In this document: one piece after another, positions 39,548-51,624 of the stretch | Layout of the letters: each line of letters opens with the position of its first letter | Numbering within the stretch: the first letter of the stretch is position 1 | Assembly (NCBI RefSeq): GCF_003391095.1 | Contig: NZ_CP031447.1 | Coordinates: forward strand, 1,116,001 to 1,180,000 | From: Austwickia chelonae | Lineage (GTDB): Bacteria; Actinomycetota; Actinomycetes; Actinomycetales; Dermatophilaceae | Direction: 5' to 3' | Length of the DNA: 64,000 bases | Position numbers and translations under genes: made by a program | Notes under the pieces: model-generated | What the model was told of the DNA's origin: nothing | What the model saw: only the letters and a program-made list of their open reading frames with translations | Databases searched by the model: none

Positions 39548-42129
39548 TGCGCGCGCCTACGATCTGGCTTGCAGAATTGGTCGGTCTGGAGCAGACCCCT
39601 GCCGGCACCGATGTGGCGGCCGACTTGGTAAAGGTCGGGCTGGAAGAGGAAACTATCCATACCGGTGAAGTGTCCGGTCCTCTGGTCGTGGGTCGGGTTC
39701 TGGACAAGACGGACGAGCCGCAGAAGAACGGTAAGACCATCCACTTCTGCCATGTTGACATCGGTACCGAAACACCGCAGGAGATCGTGTGCGGTGCACA
39801 TAATTTTGAGGCAGATGACCTGGTCGTCGTGATCCTACCTGGTGGCAGGCTCGGGGACTTCGAGATCGGGGCCCGGAAAACTTACGGGCACATGTCGGCA
39901 GGAATGATCTGCTCAGAGAAAGAACTAGGGATTAGTGAGGAGCATGACGGGATCATCGTCCTGTCGGAGTTCTTCGCTGGAGATGACGCGCTTCTCGCCT
40001 CGCTTGAGCCAGGTCAAGACGCCTTGGAACTGATGGGGCTGACCGAGGAAGTCGTCGAGGTCAATGTCACCCCGGATCGTGGGTATTGCCTCTCTATGCG
40101 GGGAATTGCGAGGGAATACGCCTTGTCGACCGGTCGTGGAGTGGCTTTTCAGGATCCAGTCGTCGAGACCGACGGTCTTCCGGTAAGCAACGATGAAGGC
40201 TATGAGGTTCGCCTCGTCGATGAGACCCGGATCCACGGCGTGGCAGGCTGCGACCGCTATGTAGCCCGGATGGTCAGTGGCATCGATGTGGCCGCGCCGA
40301 CACCTCCATGGATGAAGCGTCGGCTTCGTCAAATGGGGATGCGGCCGGTCAACGTGGTGGTCGATGTCACCAACTACATGATGCTGTTGACCGGGCAACC
40401 GTTGCACGCCTTCGACTTGGATGAGTTGGACGGGGCAGTTGAAGTCCGGCGAGCTCGTGAGGGCGAGTCCTTGGCGACTTTGGACGGTGTCGAACGCACA
40501 TTGCACCCCCAGGACTTGTTGATCACGGACGGGGGATCTACCCCGTTGGCGATCGCTGGCGTCATGGGCGGGCAAAACAGCGAAGTGAGTCTTTCAACCA
40601 CCAACGTTCTGGTGGAATCAGCGCACTTCGATCCGGTCAGTATCGCGAGAAGCTCTCGTCGACACCAGCTTTCCACGGAAGCTAGCCGTCGTTTCGAACG
40701 AGGCGTCGACCCTGCCATCACCGCTGTGGTTGCAGATATGACGGTCCGGATGTTGCTTGATCTGGCTGGCGGACAGCTCGATCCCGGAGTGACGGACATC
40801 GACCGGCGGGAAGGGCGTTATGAGATCACCTTTGATACCGCGCAGGCCTGGCGCCTGATCGAGCCGGGCAACCCGTTGACCTCGCCGATTCCGGAAGGGT
40901 TGGGGCACCAGGATGTCGTCATCGCCCTACGGGGTTTGGGCTGCGAGGTCGAGGAGATTACCGAGCCAGCGGCGGATGCCTTCGGCCATGTACGGGTGTT
41001 GCCTCCGTCCTGGCGTCCTGATCTGTGCAACGGTCCGGACCTGGTTGAGGAGATCGCCCGGCTGCGTGGTTACGACCGGATCCCCTCCATCCTTCCGGAT
41101 GCGCCTGGTGGGCGGGGGCTGACCAGAGGGCAGACTGCGGTGCGTACGACAAATGCGACCTTGGCGTCCTTGGGGCTCACCGAAGTCTGGTCGTATCCCT
41201 TCGTGTCGGAGGGGCTCTTCGACGAACTCGGCTATGAAACGGATGATGAGCGCCGGAATGCAGCTCGGATCACGAACCCGTTATCGGACGAGGCACCACT
41301 CCTGCGCACCTCGATTCTTGACTCCCTGTTGGGAACCCTACGACTGAACGTGAACCGGGGTTCGAAGGACTGTGCTCTATTCGAGACAGGATTGGTCTTC
41401 CGGCTTGCTCATGATCTGGTTTCTGCGCCGGTTCCTGCTGTGGGGATCAAACCTGACCAGGAGGTACTCGATGAGATCGTCTCAGCGGTACCTTCCCAGC
41501 CACGGCATGTCGCTTTTGCTATGACAGGGGCTTCTGAGCCCGAAGGCCCTTATGGGGCAGCAACGCCGTGGACTGCACCTCAGGCAATCAGTCTGGCGAT
41601 CTCGCTGGCCAGAGTGTTCGGTGTCGTCGTGATGCCGGAGGCAGAGGTCGGGAAAGCGCCTTGGCATCCTGGACGGTGTGCTCGCTTGGTAGCCGCTGAC
41701 GGAAGCGTGATCGGTTACGCCGGTGAGCTGCATCCGAAGGTGTGCGCGAGATTGGGAATACCCGCTCGTTCCTGTGCAGCGGAACTCGACCTTGATGAGT
41801 TGTTGTCCTGTGGCGGCGATCCGGTTCAGGCTTCGGCGTTGTCGACCTATCCGGTGGCTCGTACGGATGTGGCTCTCGTCGTCGACGAGGACACTCCTTC
41901 AGCGGCGGTGGAGTCTGCCCTGCGAGCTGGGGCTGGTCATGGGTTGGAGTCGGTGGAGCTGTTCGATGTCTATCGTGGCGAGCAGGTTGAGCAGGGACAG
42001 AAGTCTTTGGCCTATCGACTCACCTTCAGGGCCGCGGATCGGACGTTGACCACCGATGAGGTGAGCGGAGCCAGGGATGCAGCTATTTCGGCGGCTGCTC
42101 AAGTAACAGGCGCTGTCCAGCGTGGGTGA
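39547..42129 (+). CDS. pheT: Phenylalanyl-tRNA synthetase beta subunit
   Basis: Editing and tRNA-binding subunit, 860 aa. Domains in order: N-terminal tRNA-binding OB fold (about 40-150, with CGAHNFEADDLV and GMICSEKELGI), B3/B4 editing domain (about 210-390, VVDVTNYMMLLTGQPLHAFD), B5 domain, the catalytic-like core (about 480-700, RLRGYDRIPSILP) and the C-terminal ferredoxin-like anticodon-binding domain (about 765-860, STYPVARTDVALVVDED). Length and order are normal. Confidence 0.96.
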
Positions 42130-42916
42130 ACGATCTCGAGTGGTGGTGGTCACCGGTGCTTCTCGCGGCATCGGTGACCATCTGGCCGCTGCGTTCGTGG
42201 CAGCGGGCGATCTGGTTGAGGGCTGTTCTTTGCACGGCAAAGCGTCGGGGGCCGAGCCCCACCTAAGAGGTTTTTCGCTGACGGCTGTGGATGTGACCGA
42301 TGCCCAGGCGGTTGCCGATTTCGTATCGGCGGTCGAGGAAAGGCATGGACGTATCGATGTTCTGGTCAATAACGCCGGAGTGATCGACGACGAGGTGCCT
42401 TTGGAGTGCTCTACCCCTGATCAGTGGTGGCGTACGGTGGAAGTGAATCTTAGGGGGCCTTATCTTTTCACCCGAATGGTGTTGCCTGGGATGCTGGCTG
42501 AAGGTTCTGGTCGGATCATCAATCTCAACTCTGGGGCAGCGATGCGCGCTGGAGATGTCGCGTCGGCTTATCACGTTGGGAAGGCTGCTTTGGCCCGGAT
42601 CACCGGCTCGACGCATCTTTCGGGGAATGGTCGGGGAGTTCAGGCTTTTGACTTGATGCCGGGTGTCGTGCGTACTGATATGACCTCATCGATGCAGGCT
42701 CATGACGGACGTACGGAGTGGACGACTCCGCAGCAGGTGTGCGAGTTGGCCTTGGCTTTGGCCAGCGGGCGTCTGGATTCATGGTCAGGTTGTTTCGTGC
42801 GGGCAGGGGTGGACAAGGTCGACGACTTGGTTTCGGTGGCTGCGAGCGGTGTAGGTGGAACGGCGCGACAGCTGAATCTGACTTCTTATGGCAAAGGCGA
42901 TCCGGTCGTCGGTTGA
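42122..42916 (+). CDS. SDR family NAD(P)-dependent oxidoreductase
   Basis: Classical short-chain dehydrogenase of 264 aa: cofactor motif GASRGIG at about 12-18, NNAG at about 85-88, and the catalytic set with Ser in NLNSGAAM and YHVGK about 13 residues later. The substrate is unknown. The GTG start overlaps the last eight bases of pheT, so it is cotranscribed with pheST, although no functional link is evident. It is followed by the arg promoter region. Confidence 0.87.
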   Translation: MGERSRVVVVTGASRGIGDHLAAAFVAAGDLVEGCSLHGKASGAEPHLRGFSLTAVDVTDAQAVADFVSAVEERHGRIDVLVNNAGVIDDEVPLECSTPDQWWRTVEVNLRGPYLFTRMVLPGMLAEGSGRIINLNSGAAMRAGDVASAYHVGKAALARITGSTHLSGNGRGVQAFDLMPGVVRTDMTSSMQAHDGRTEWTTPQQVCELALALASGRLDSWSGCFVRAGVDKVDDLVSVAASGVGGTARQLNLTSYGKGDPVVG

Positions 42917-42950
42917 GAGTGTCCGCTAGCTGAGGGAACCGCCGACTCTC

Positions 42951-42988
42951 GGTGAATAACTTTACAATACTGTGTATATTCATCCGCA
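42951..42988 (+). promoter_or_regulatory. argC promoter with overlapping ArgR-operator-like sequence
   Basis: TATATT (42975-42980) ends seven bases before the argC ATG (42988), with GTGAAT (42952-42957) 17 bases upstream as a weak -35. The same stretch contains ARG-box-like halves: TGAAT (42953-42957) then TTACA, and TGTAT (42973-42977) then ATTC, with the two 18-base boxes two bases apart. An ArgR hexamer here would block RNA polymerase. Matches to the E. coli box are partial. Confidence 0.45.
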
Positions 42989-44028
42989 TGAGAGTTGCGG
43001 TTGCAGGTGCCAGCGGTTATGCCGGGGGGGAAGTGATCCGCCTCCTGCTGGGGCATGCTGAATTCGAGGTAGGTGCGCTGACCGCCTCTGCCAGCGCAGG
43101 TAGCACCCTGGGAGAGCATCATCCACACCTCTTTCAGCTGGCAGACCAGATCCTGAAGGGCACAACCCCAGAGTCCTTCGAAGGACATGATGCTGTGGTC
43201 CTGGCTTTGCCACATGGATTCTCTGCTTCACTCGCAGCTGATCTCCCCGCAGACCTTGTCATCATCGACTGTGGCGCAGATTTTCGGCTGACAGATCCTG
43301 ATGCATGGGAGCACTATTACGGCACTCCGCATGCTGGTTCATGGAGCTACGGACTGCCGGAACTTCCGACGGCGGGGGGCGGACGACTCCGCTCCGAACT
43401 AGTAGGACAACGCCGCATCGCAGCTCCTGGGTGCTATCCGACTGGGATCAGTCTGGCTTTGGCGCCGGGGCTGGCAGCTGGGCTTCTCGACCCTGCTGAC
43501 ATCGTTGTCGTTGCTGCCTCGGGCACTTCTGGCGCAGGAAAGGCGCTCCAAACTCACCTTCTGGCTTCTTCGGTGATGGGGTCAATGTCCCCTTACGGAG
43601 TCGGAGGATCTCACCGACACGTTCCCGAGATCGAACAGAATCTGTCCAGAGCTGCGGGAGCACCCGTATCTGTCTCGTTTACTCCTATGCTCGCGCCAAT
43701 GCCTCGAGGCATCATCGCTACCTGCACAGCACGGCTGTCAGCTGGGATTTCACCGATCGGGTTGAGACGAGTATGGCAAGAGATCTACCAGGACGAGCCT
43801 TTCGTCCGGTTACTTCCTGAAGGTGTCTCGCCTTCCACCGGAAGCGTTCTGGGAAGCAATGTTGTGGCGATGCAACTGGCCTATGACGAGCGTGCTGGAC
43901 GGGTCGTCGTGGTAGCTGTGGAGGACAACTTGACGAAAGGGACAGCGGGTGCCGTTGTGCAATGTCTCAATTTGGCATTCGGTATCCCGGAGGACACCGG
44001 TCTGTCTACGACGGGAGTAGCACCGTGA
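42988..44028 (+). CDS. argC: N-acetyl-gamma-glutamyl-phosphate reductase ArgC
   Basis: NADPH-dependent reductase of arginine synthesis. It is 346 aa. The nucleotide-binding motif GASGYAGGE is at about 7-15 and the catalytic Cys149 in [21 protein letters not shown] carries the catalytic His. I chose ATG at 42988, where homologues begin; GTG at 42952 would add 12 residues and overlap the promoter. There is no ribosome binding site, so it is probably leaderless. The stop overlaps the next gene by GTGA. Confidence 0.95.
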   Translation: MRVAVAGASGYAGGEVIRLLLGHAEFEVGALTASASAGSTLGEHHPHLFQLADQILKGTTPESFEGHDAVVLALPHGFSASLAADLPADLVIIDCGADFRLTDPDAWEHYYGTPHAGSWSYGLPELPTAGGGRLRSELVGQRRIAAPGCYPTGISLALAPGLAAGLLDPADIVVVAASGTSGAGKALQTHLLASSVMGSMSPYGVGGSHRHVPEIEQNLSRAAGAPVSVSFTPMLAPMPRGIIATCTARLSAGISPIGLRRVWQEIYQDEPFVRLLPEGVSPSTGSVLGSNVVAMQLAYDERAGRVVVVAVEDNLTKGTAGAVVQCLNLAFGIPEDTGLSTTGVAP

Positions 44029-44492
44029 GTACCGCACACCAGTTCTGGCATCTGACTATGCACGAGTGTCCGGTCAAGATTGCTCGGCTCGACCCTGGGA
44101 GCGCGGTTCCTCAGTGGGCTCGAAGTGGACACCCCCTGACCTCGGTCACCTGGAATGCCAAGGAAACCTCGGTGATTGCGGCAGCAGACGAGGTTCCCAT
44201 CGGGGTAGTCCAAGCGGGGCCTTTCCACGCCTTCGAGATCGAGGGGCCTCTTGATTTCACCTTGACTGGCGTGTTGGGAGGGCTGCTTGCCCCACTCGCG
44301 AGGGAGGGCATAGCTGTCATCACCCTGTCCACCTTCGAGACAGACTGGATCTTGATCCCGGTCGATCAGTCGGATCAGGCTGCCACTGTCTGGCGCTACA
44401 ACGGTCATACGGTCGACACAGACCCACAGGTGAGGACGGCGCCTCCCAACGATGTACTTCTGGAGCATCCTGATGTCGAGGGGGAAGTATGA
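44025..44492 (+). CDS. ACT domain protein in the arginine operon
   Basis: A 155-aa cytoplasmic protein that resembles the paired ACT-domain proteins (CASTOR-like fold), with two similar halves, the second around [34 protein letters not shown]. That motif is typical of small-molecule-binding ACT domains. It is translationally coupled on both sides (GTGA with argC, ATGA with argJ). An amino-acid-sensing role, perhaps arginine or lysine, is inference from fold and context; no enzyme motif is visible. Confidence 0.75.
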   Translation: MSTAHQFWHLTMHECPVKIARLDPGSAVPQWARSGHPLTSVTWNAKETSVIAAADEVPIGVVQAGPFHAFEIEGPLDFTLTGVLGGLLAPLAREGIAVITLSTFETDWILIPVDQSDQAATVWRYNGHTVDTDPQVRTAPPNDVLLEHPDVEGEV

Positions 44493-45640
44493 GCGTTACT
44501 TTCCCGGCGGGTTTTCGTGCTGCAGGTGTCGCAGCAGGGATAAAGCGCTCAGGTGCCCTGGACGTCGCGCTCGTGGTCAATGATGGGCCGAAGCGGTCTG
44601 CCGCGGGAGTTTTCACCACCAACCGTGTAGAAGCCGCTCCTGTCACGTGGAGTCGTCAGGCGCTCGACGACGGCCAGGCGTCGGCTGTGGTCCTCAACTC
44701 AGGATGCGCTAATGCCTGCACCGGTTCTCAAGGTCCCCAAGATGTGAAGGCCACGGCTGATCACCTGGCAGGCCGCCTGGGCTGCACATCGAGTGATGTC
44801 ATCGTATGTTCCACGGGGATGATCGGCGAACTGCTTCCGCTCTCGGTGTTATTGAGCGGCATCGATGCCGCGGTCAGTTCCTTAGGAGCTGGGGGAGGGC
44901 CAGCGGCAGCCGAGGCGATTATGACGACCGATACGGTCGCCAAACAGGCTCACTGTTCAGAGGGTGGGTGGTCTGTCGGGGGAATGGCCAAAGGTGCGGG
45001 AATGCTGGCCCCAGGGCTGGCTACCATGCTGGTAGTTCTGACGACTGATGCCCAGGTTGACGCCCCAGGGCTCGGTTGTGCGCTTCGGGAGGCGACCCGC
45101 CGGACATTTGACCGACTCGACTCCGACGGGTGCATGTCGACGAATGACAGCGTGGTTTTGCTGGCCTCCGGGGCTTCGGGAATCGAGCCTTCGATGCAAG
45201 ATCTCAGCAGGGCGTTGTTCGAGGTGTGTTCGGATTTGGCTCGACAGTTGATCGCCGATGCGGAGGGCGCGCGACACGACATCGCGATTACGGTCGAACA
45301 CGCAGCGTCGGAGAGCGAAGCGACTGAGGTGGCCCGGGCAGTGGCTCGGAGCAATCTGTTCAAATGCGCTGTTTTTGGCGAGGACCCCAACTGGGGCCGA
45401 ATTGTTGCTGAGGTCGGAACGACGCGAGCGACATTCGATCCAGACGACCTTGATATCTCGATTAATGGTGTGCAGGTGTGTCGGGGGTGCGCACCCGGAG
45501 AGAGCAGAACTGAAGTCGACATGTCTCTTCGTGAGGTCACCGTTCTCATTGATCTGAAAGCCGGCTCTGCGGAGTCCACGGTCTGGACCAACGACCTTAC
45601 TCACGATTATGTCCACGAGAATGCGGTCTACAGCACATGA
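44489..45640 (+). CDS. argJ: Glutamate N-acetyltransferase / amino-acid acetyltransferase ArgJ
   Basis: Ornithine acetyltransferase that recycles the acetyl group to glutamate, closing the cyclic arginine pathway. It self-cleaves before the nucleophile Thr179 in [15 protein letters not shown]. Other motifs: [13 protein letters not shown] and EDPNWGRI near the C terminus. It is 383 aa. Whether it also has the acetyl-CoA activity of bifunctional forms cannot be told. Start and stop are coupled to neighbours by ATGA. Confidence 0.95.
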   Translation: MSVTFPAGFRAAGVAAGIKRSGALDVALVVNDGPKRSAAGVFTTNRVEAAPVTWSRQALDDGQASAVVLNSGCANACTGSQGPQDVKATADHLAGRLGCTSSDVIVCSTGMIGELLPLSVLLSGIDAAVSSLGAGGGPAAAEAIMTTDTVAKQAHCSEGGWSVGGMAKGAGMLAPGLATMLVVLTTDAQVDAPGLGCALREATRRTFDRLDSDGCMSTNDSVVLLASGASGIEPSMQDLSRALFEVCSDLARQLIADAEGARHDIAITVEHAASESEATEVARAVARSNLFKCAVFGEDPNWGRIVAEVGTTRATFDPDDLDISINGVQVCRGCAPGESRTEVDMSLREVTVLIDLKAGSAESTVWTNDLTHDYVHENAVYST

Positions 45641-46647
45641 ATGGCGTCGGAGGAAGGAAAACGGAGAAAGAGTGGTCTGCTGAGGAAAGGTCAGATGCGG
45701 CCTTCCAGCACCTACGGACCCTGCGTGACCAGGCGTCCTTGAACCGAGCTGCCGAGAAAGCCCATGTCTTGGTCGGCGCACTTCCATGGCTGGAGCGTTT
45801 TCATGGCTCCTTGGTCGTGGTCAAGTACGGCGGCAATGCTATGTCCTCAGATCGACTGAAGAAAGCTTTCGCTCAGGACATCGCTTTTCTACGCTACGCA
45901 GGTCTTCGTCCGGTAGTGGTCCATGGTGGTGGTCCTCAGATCGGCGTGATGCTCGACCGACTCGGCTTGCCTTGTGAGTTCAAAGCAGGACTAAGGGTGA
46001 CCACTCCTGAGGTGATGGATGTGGTGCGCATGGTGCTGATGGGGCAGATCGGCAGAGAATTGGTAGGTCTTCTCAATGAGCATGGGCCGATCTCGGTGGG
46101 ACTCTCTGGCGAGGATGCCGGATTGTTCGAGGGTCGGCGGCGTTCTGTCATGGTCGAGGGGGTGCCGGAGGACATTGGTCTGGTGGGCGATGTGGTGGGG
46201 GTCAACCCTTCGGCGGTGCTCGACATCATCGAGGCAGGGCGTGTTCCGGTGGTCTCGACCATCGCGCCTGATATCGAACGGGATGGGGTTCTGAATGTGA
46301 ACGCGGATACGGCTGCAGCCGCGTTGGCTGTGGCCTTGTCCGCGCGCAAGCTGGTGGTGCTGACGGATGTCGAGGGAGTTTACGCCCGCTGGCCAGATAA
46401 GACTTCGCTGCTTTCTCGTCTGGATCTCACCTCGGCTGAGGAGCTGATGGGGTCAGTGGGTACAGGGATGCTTCCCAAGCTTGAGGCCTGTGTGCGGGCC
46501 GTGCGCGGAGGAGTTGGCAAAGCACATGTGATTGATGGTCGTCGGCCGCATTCATTGTTGGTGGAGATCTTTACCGGCGAAGGTGCAGGCACGATGATCG
46601 TTCCTGACGAGACAGAAGGAGGAGCTGGTGGATCAGATGGTCCGTGA
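45637..46647 (+). CDS. argB: Acetylglutamate kinase ArgB
   Basis: Phosphorylates N-acetylglutamate; the usual target of arginine feedback in the cyclic pathway. The kinase core begins at [10 protein letters not shown] (about residue 60) and holds [28 protein letters not shown] and [15 protein letters not shown]. It is 336 aa, about 35 longer than usual, because of a hydrophilic N-terminal segment before [18 protein letters not shown]. The ATG overlaps argJ by ATGA, so I keep it; a TTG near codon 35 is an alternative. Such N-terminal helices mediate arginine-sensitive hexamers in some homologues. Confidence 0.93.
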   Translation: MNGVGGRKTEKEWSAEERSDAAFQHLRTLRDQASLNRAAEKAHVLVGALPWLERFHGSLVVVKYGGNAMSSDRLKKAFAQDIAFLRYAGLRPVVVHGGGPQIGVMLDRLGLPCEFKAGLRVTTPEVMDVVRMVLMGQIGRELVGLLNEHGPISVGLSGEDAGLFEGRRRSVMVEGVPEDIGLVGDVVGVNPSAVLDIIEAGRVPVVSTIAPDIERDGVLNVNADTAAAALAVALSARKLVVLTDVEGVYARWPDKTSLLSRLDLTSAEELMGSVGTGMLPKLEACVRAVRGGVGKAHVIDGRRPHSLLVEIFTGEGAGTMIVPDETEGGAGGSDGP

Positions 46648-47833
46648 GGAGTTCTTCCGAAGGTATGGACAGTCGTTGCTTCCGGTATTCGGCAAACCTC
46701 AGCTTGTTGTGTCTCATGGGGTTGGTAGCCGTTTGTGGGATATAGACGGAAAAGAATACTTGGACCTCTTGGCTGGTATTGCAGTCAATGCTTTGGGGCA
46801 TGCGCATCCGGCTTTGGTCGCTGCGCTTTCTGAGCAGGCGTCGAAGCTTATTCATGTCAGTAATTACTTCACCTCTACGGTTCAAGTTGAGTTGGCAGAG
46901 AAACTCCTTGAGCTTGCTGAAGCGCCAGAGGGATCAGCTGTCTTCTTCACTAATTCTGGGACGGAGTCAGTGGAAGCAGCGATCAAGCTGTCACGGCGTA
47001 CAGGACGTACGCGGATGGTGGCTGCGGAGGGTGCTTTCCATGGTCGTTCGACTGGCGCTTTGAGCTTGACGCACCGGCGGGAGTACCGGGATCCCTTTGA
47101 ACCATTGTTGGGGTCAGTGCAACATGTGCCTTTCGATGACGCACAGGCTTTACGTGCGGTTTTCGCCGATGACTCTGCTCCGGTCGCAGCTTTATTCCTG
47201 GAACCTATTCAGGGAGAAGCCGGCGTGATCCCGGCATCACACAGCTATCTACGTCTGGCTCGGGAACTATGTAGCAGACACGGCGCTCTTCTCATCTTTG
47301 ATGAGGTGCAGTCTGGAATGGGCCGGACTGGGCGCTGGTTCGCGCACCAGTGGGCGGAGGTGACGCCGGACGTCATGACCCTGGCCAAAGGACTGGGCGG
47401 CGGGATGCCCATAGGAGCGATGCTGACTTTTGGTAGGTCAGTGACGGGGCTGCTTTCTCAGGGACAACACGGCACAACATTTGGTGGCAATCCACTTGCG
47501 TGTGCAGCAGGTAACGCGGTGATTGAAGTACTGCAGCAGAAAGGAATGCTGGAACGAATCTGCAGCCTCGGTGACGAGTTGAAAGAACGGCTGATCGACA
47601 TGGGATTGCCACGAATCGTCGAGGTTCGTGGACAAGGATTACTGCTCGGGATCGGTCTTGGTGATGCTGAAGCGCGCTCGCTCGCTGACGATCTGCTGGC
47701 AGAGGGGTGCATTGTTAATGCACCGAATCCGTACACCCTGCGGATCGTGCCTTCGCTCTTGTTGAGCCGCGAGGATGTCAGCTTGTTCGTCGAGACCTTC
47801 CGCCGAGTACTCCTGCGGGACGTCAAACGATGA
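46628..47833 (+). CDS. argD: Acetylornithine aminotransferase ArgD
   Basis: PLP-dependent class III aminotransferase, 401 aa. The Schiff-base Lys254 lies in [46 protein letters not shown] and [14 protein letters not shown] are diagnostic. The GTG at 46628 follows AAGGAGGAG closely and lies inside the argB end. It would be followed by argF in most actinobacteria, but here 198 bases without a supported gene lead to argR. Confidence 0.94.
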   Translation: MDQMVREEFFRRYGQSLLPVFGKPQLVVSHGVGSRLWDIDGKEYLDLLAGIAVNALGHAHPALVAALSEQASKLIHVSNYFTSTVQVELAEKLLELAEAPEGSAVFFTNSGTESVEAAIKLSRRTGRTRMVAAEGAFHGRSTGALSLTHRREYRDPFEPLLGSVQHVPFDDAQALRAVFADDSAPVAALFLEPIQGEAGVIPASHSYLRLARELCSRHGALLIFDEVQSGMGRTGRWFAHQWAEVTPDVMTLAKGLGGGMPIGAMLTFGRSVTGLLSQGQHGTTFGGNPLACAAGNAVIEVLQQKGMLERICSLGDELKERLIDMGLPRIVEVRGQGLLLGIGLGDAEARSLADDLLAEGCIVNAPNPYTLRIVPSLLLSREDVSLFVETFRRVLLRDVKR

Positions 47834-48031
47834 AGAAGGGAGCTGTTTGCAGCCAGACGTTGACCAGATCGGCGCAGGGCCGGCCGGGGGATCCGGTGGT
47901 TTGGCATCAGCGGTTTCGTGTGATTGTTGACCTGCTGGGTACCCTCCGGTACCTGGTCGTGGGTGGAGGTAGGAGGTGCCCACGCATCACGGCTTCCGTG
48001 ACTTTCACCGTTCGATGAGGAGAGATTTCTG

Positions 48032-48532
48032 TTGACCGTCGCCCAGTCCCGTATGGCACGACACGCACGGATCGTGGAGATCCTGATGCGAAATGCGGTG
48101 CGGAGCCAAGGAGAACTTCTGGAGCTCCTGTCCCTTGACGGTTACGAAGTGACCCAGGCCACCTTGTCGCGGGACCTGGTGGAGATCGGTGCGGTGAAAG
48201 TGCGTCGGGGAAAGTCACTGGTTTACGCGGTTCCAGGGGAAGGCGGAGACCGCACCCCTCGACCTGCGGTGGAAACGGACGAGATTGATGTTCGCTTGAA
48301 AAGGCTCTGTGAGGACCTGTTGGTGACGGCCACGGCCTCGGCGAACCTGGTGGTTCTTCGTACCCCGCCCGGCGCGGCGAATTACTTGGCTTCTGCCATT
48401 GACCGTGCTGATCCGGACGAGATCATCGGCACGATCGCTGGTGACGACACGGTTCTGATCGTCACAGTTTCTGCTCAGGGTGGGCAGGAAGTTGCGGATC
48501 GACTGCTGTCCTTGGCCTCAGGTATGTCATGA
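48032..48532 (+). CDS. argR: Arginine repressor ArgR
   Basis: Arginine-dependent repressor of the biosynthetic genes. It is 166 aa: an N-terminal winged helix (about 5-75; QGELLELLSLDGYEVTQATLSRDLVEIGAVKVR) and a C-terminal oligomerisation and arginine-binding domain with RTPPGAANYLASAIDRA and EIIGTIAGDDTVLIV. The TTG start is preceded by GAGGAGAG. It probably acts on the operator before argC and so on its own operon. Confidence 0.94.
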   Translation: MTVAQSRMARHARIVEILMRNAVRSQGELLELLSLDGYEVTQATLSRDLVEIGAVKVRRGKSLVYAVPGEGGDRTPRPAVETDEIDVRLKRLCEDLLVTATASANLVVLRTPPGAANYLASAIDRADPDEIIGTIAGDDTVLIVTVSAQGGQEVADRLLSLASGMS

Positions 48533-48557
48533 GATCACATATCACTTTGAGGGATGA

Positions 48558-50006
<1,449 letters not shown>

Positions 50007-50486
50007 TGTTTTTTTGACGGAGCGCTTCTACGCTCGTCCAGTCCTGGAGGTCGCACGTGATCTGCTGGGATGCGTCATCGCTCATTCCGGTGTGGCGGTA
50101 CGACTCACAGAGGTGGAGGCGTACGACGGTGAACACGATCCGGGATCGCATGCTTTTCGCGGGCGTACACCGCGTACAGAGGCGATGTACGGCCCACCGG
50201 GCGGCTTGTATGTTTACTTTGCCTATGGGATGCACTTCTGCGCGAACCTGGTTTGCCGACCAGAAGGACAAGCAGCAGGGGTCCTGTTGCGAGCAGGCGA
50301 AGTCGTAGCGGGTGAAACGGTGGCGGTGGATCGCCGCATGGTTCGTAAGAAGCCCTCGCTGGGTCCTGACAGGCAGGCGATTGAGATTCGTCCGCGAGAT
50401 CTAGCATGTGGTCCTGCTCGTCTGACGACGTGTCTTGCGATTGGACGTGCCGAGAACGGCCTGCTCACCACATCTGAGGGGAGCGC

Positions 50487-50494
50487 CGTAAAGG
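50487..50494 (+). repeat. Left target site duplication of the IS
   Basis: CGTAAAGG directly before the left end of the element; repeated exactly at 51617-51624. Eight bases is the usual duplication of ISL3-family elements. Confidence 0.9.
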
Positions 50495-50519
50495 GGCTCT
50501 TCCCAATTGATGGTGTAGG
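50495..50519 (+). repeat. Left inverted repeat of the IS
   Basis: Starts GGCTCTTCCCAATTGA. It matches the reverse complement of 51592-51616 at 20 of 25 positions. Confidence 0.88.
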
Positions 50520-50590
50520 TCGGGCGGCCATCATGCGGCAGTAGGGGGTGGGCGCGTCGGTGCCGGGGTAGGCGTCGAGGCCTTCCGAGG

Positions 50591-51613
50591 ATGAAGGTTC
50601 CTACACCAGCCATCCAAGAAGACCTCGACGTGCGCGACGCTACCTTCACCTGCCCTGATCTGGCCATGTTCACCGGCGTGAGCGACCTCGGCCTGATCAT
50701 CACCGGCCAACGCCTTCTGCCCGACAAAGCGGTCCTGGACGAGGGCCGCCGGGTCCTGATCAGCGACCCCGCGCGGTTCGACGGGGTGCGGGTGATCGGC
50801 GTCGATGAGCACGTGTGGCGCCACACCCGCCGCGGGGACAAGTACGTCACCGTCGTCATCGACCTGACCCCGGTGCGCGAGGGCACCGGCCCGGCCCGGT
50901 TGCTGGACATGATCGAGGGCCGCTCCAAAGCGGTCTTCAAGACCTGGCTGACCGGCCGCGACCAGACGTGGCGCGACGGACTCGAGGTCGTCGCGATGGA
51001 CGGGTTCACCGGGTTCAAGGCCGCCGCCGAAGAGATCCCGCAGGTGGTCGCGGTGATGGACCCCTTCCACGTCGTCCGCCTGGCCAGGGACGCACTGGAC
51101 CGGTGCCGCCGCCGAGTCCAGCTGGACCTGCACGGCCATCGCGGATTCAAGGGCGACCCGCTCTACCAGGCCCGACAGACCCTGCACACGGGCGCTGACC
51201 TGCTCACCGAGAAACAGCAGACCCGCCTGGTCGCCCTGTTCGACAGGCCCGAGCATGTCGAGGTCGAAGCGACCTGGGGCATCTACCAGCGGATGATCGC
51301 CGCCTACCGCGACCCCGACCGCGCCAACGGGAAGAAACAGATACGAGCCGTCATCGACGCCCTCGAGGGCGGCGTTCCCCGCGCGCTCACCGAGCTCATC
51401 ACGCTCGGGCGGACACTGAAGAAACACGCCGACGACGTCCTGGCCTTCTTCGACCGCCCCGGCACCAGCAACGGCCCCACCGAGGCCATCAACGGCCGCC
51501 TCGAACACCTGCGCGGGTCCGCCCTCGGCTTCCGCAACCTCACCCACTACATCGCCCGCAGCCTCCTCGAAGCCGGCGGGTTCAGACCCCGACTACACCC
51601 TCAATTCGGATGA
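50591..51613 (+). CDS. ISL3-family transposase with internal in-frame deletion
   Basis: DDE transposase of 340 aa; full-length relatives have about 430. The catalytic half is intact: [23 protein letters not shown] with the first Asp, [30 protein letters not shown] with the second, and [19 protein letters not shown] with the Glu. The N terminus [15 protein letters not shown] is also kept. Between AVL (about residue 49) and DEGRRVLI, about 100 residues holding the Cys4 zinc finger and helix-turn-helix are missing, as if two AVL-coding repeats had recombined. GTG at 50630 is an alternative start. It probably cannot bind the ends by itself. The stop is three bases before the element end. Confidence 0.88.
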   Translation: MKVPTPAIQEDLDVRDATFTCPDLAMFTGVSDLGLIITGQRLLPDKAVLDEGRRVLISDPARFDGVRVIGVDEHVWRHTRRGDKYVTVVIDLTPVREGTGPARLLDMIEGRSKAVFKTWLTGRDQTWRDGLEVVAMDGFTGFKAAAEEIPQVVAVMDPFHVVRLARDALDRCRRRVQLDLHGHRGFKGDPLYQARQTLHTGADLLTEKQQTRLVALFDRPEHVEVEATWGIYQRMIAAYRDPDRANGKKQIRAVIDALEGGVPRALTELITLGRTLKKHADDVLAFFDRPGTSNGPTEAINGRLEHLRGSALGFRNLTHYIARSLLEAGGFRPRLHPQFG

Positions 51614-51616
51614 GTC
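51592..51616 (+). repeat. Right inverted repeat of the IS
   Basis: Ends in GGATGAGTC; inverted partner of 50495-50519. Confidence 0.88.
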
Positions 51617-51624
51617 CGTAAAGG
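51617..51624 (+). repeat. Right target site duplication of the IS
   Basis: CGTAAAGG, identical to 50487-50494. The mpg frame resumes here (V-K-V-T-R-G-D). Confidence 0.9.

Larger units (their letters stand above)
50495..51616 (+). mobile_element. ISL3-family insertion sequence, internally deleted (1122 bp)
   Basis: The element is bounded by imperfect inverted repeats starting GGCTCTTCC on the left and GACTCATCC on the right (20 of 25 positions identical) and by perfect 8-bp direct repeats. It encodes one transposase in plus orientation. Known relatives of this family are about 1.3-1.5 kb; this one is short because of an internal deletion in the transposase. Its codons end almost only in G or C, unlike the surrounding genes, which points to recent arrival from a GC-richer genome. 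It interrupts mpg and separates argH from tyrS. Confidence 0.93.

Noticed and set aside
47830-48018. 62-codon frame coupled to the argD stop by ATGA
   Set aside because: Composition looks random, no resemblance to ArgF or any family I know, and no ribosome binding site beyond the coupling; kept only as a remark in the findings.
50531-51547. 338-codon open frame on the minus strand across the transposase gene
   Set aside because: It mirrors the GC-rich transposase codons and has low-complexity Gly/Ala/Val content; shadow of the real gene.
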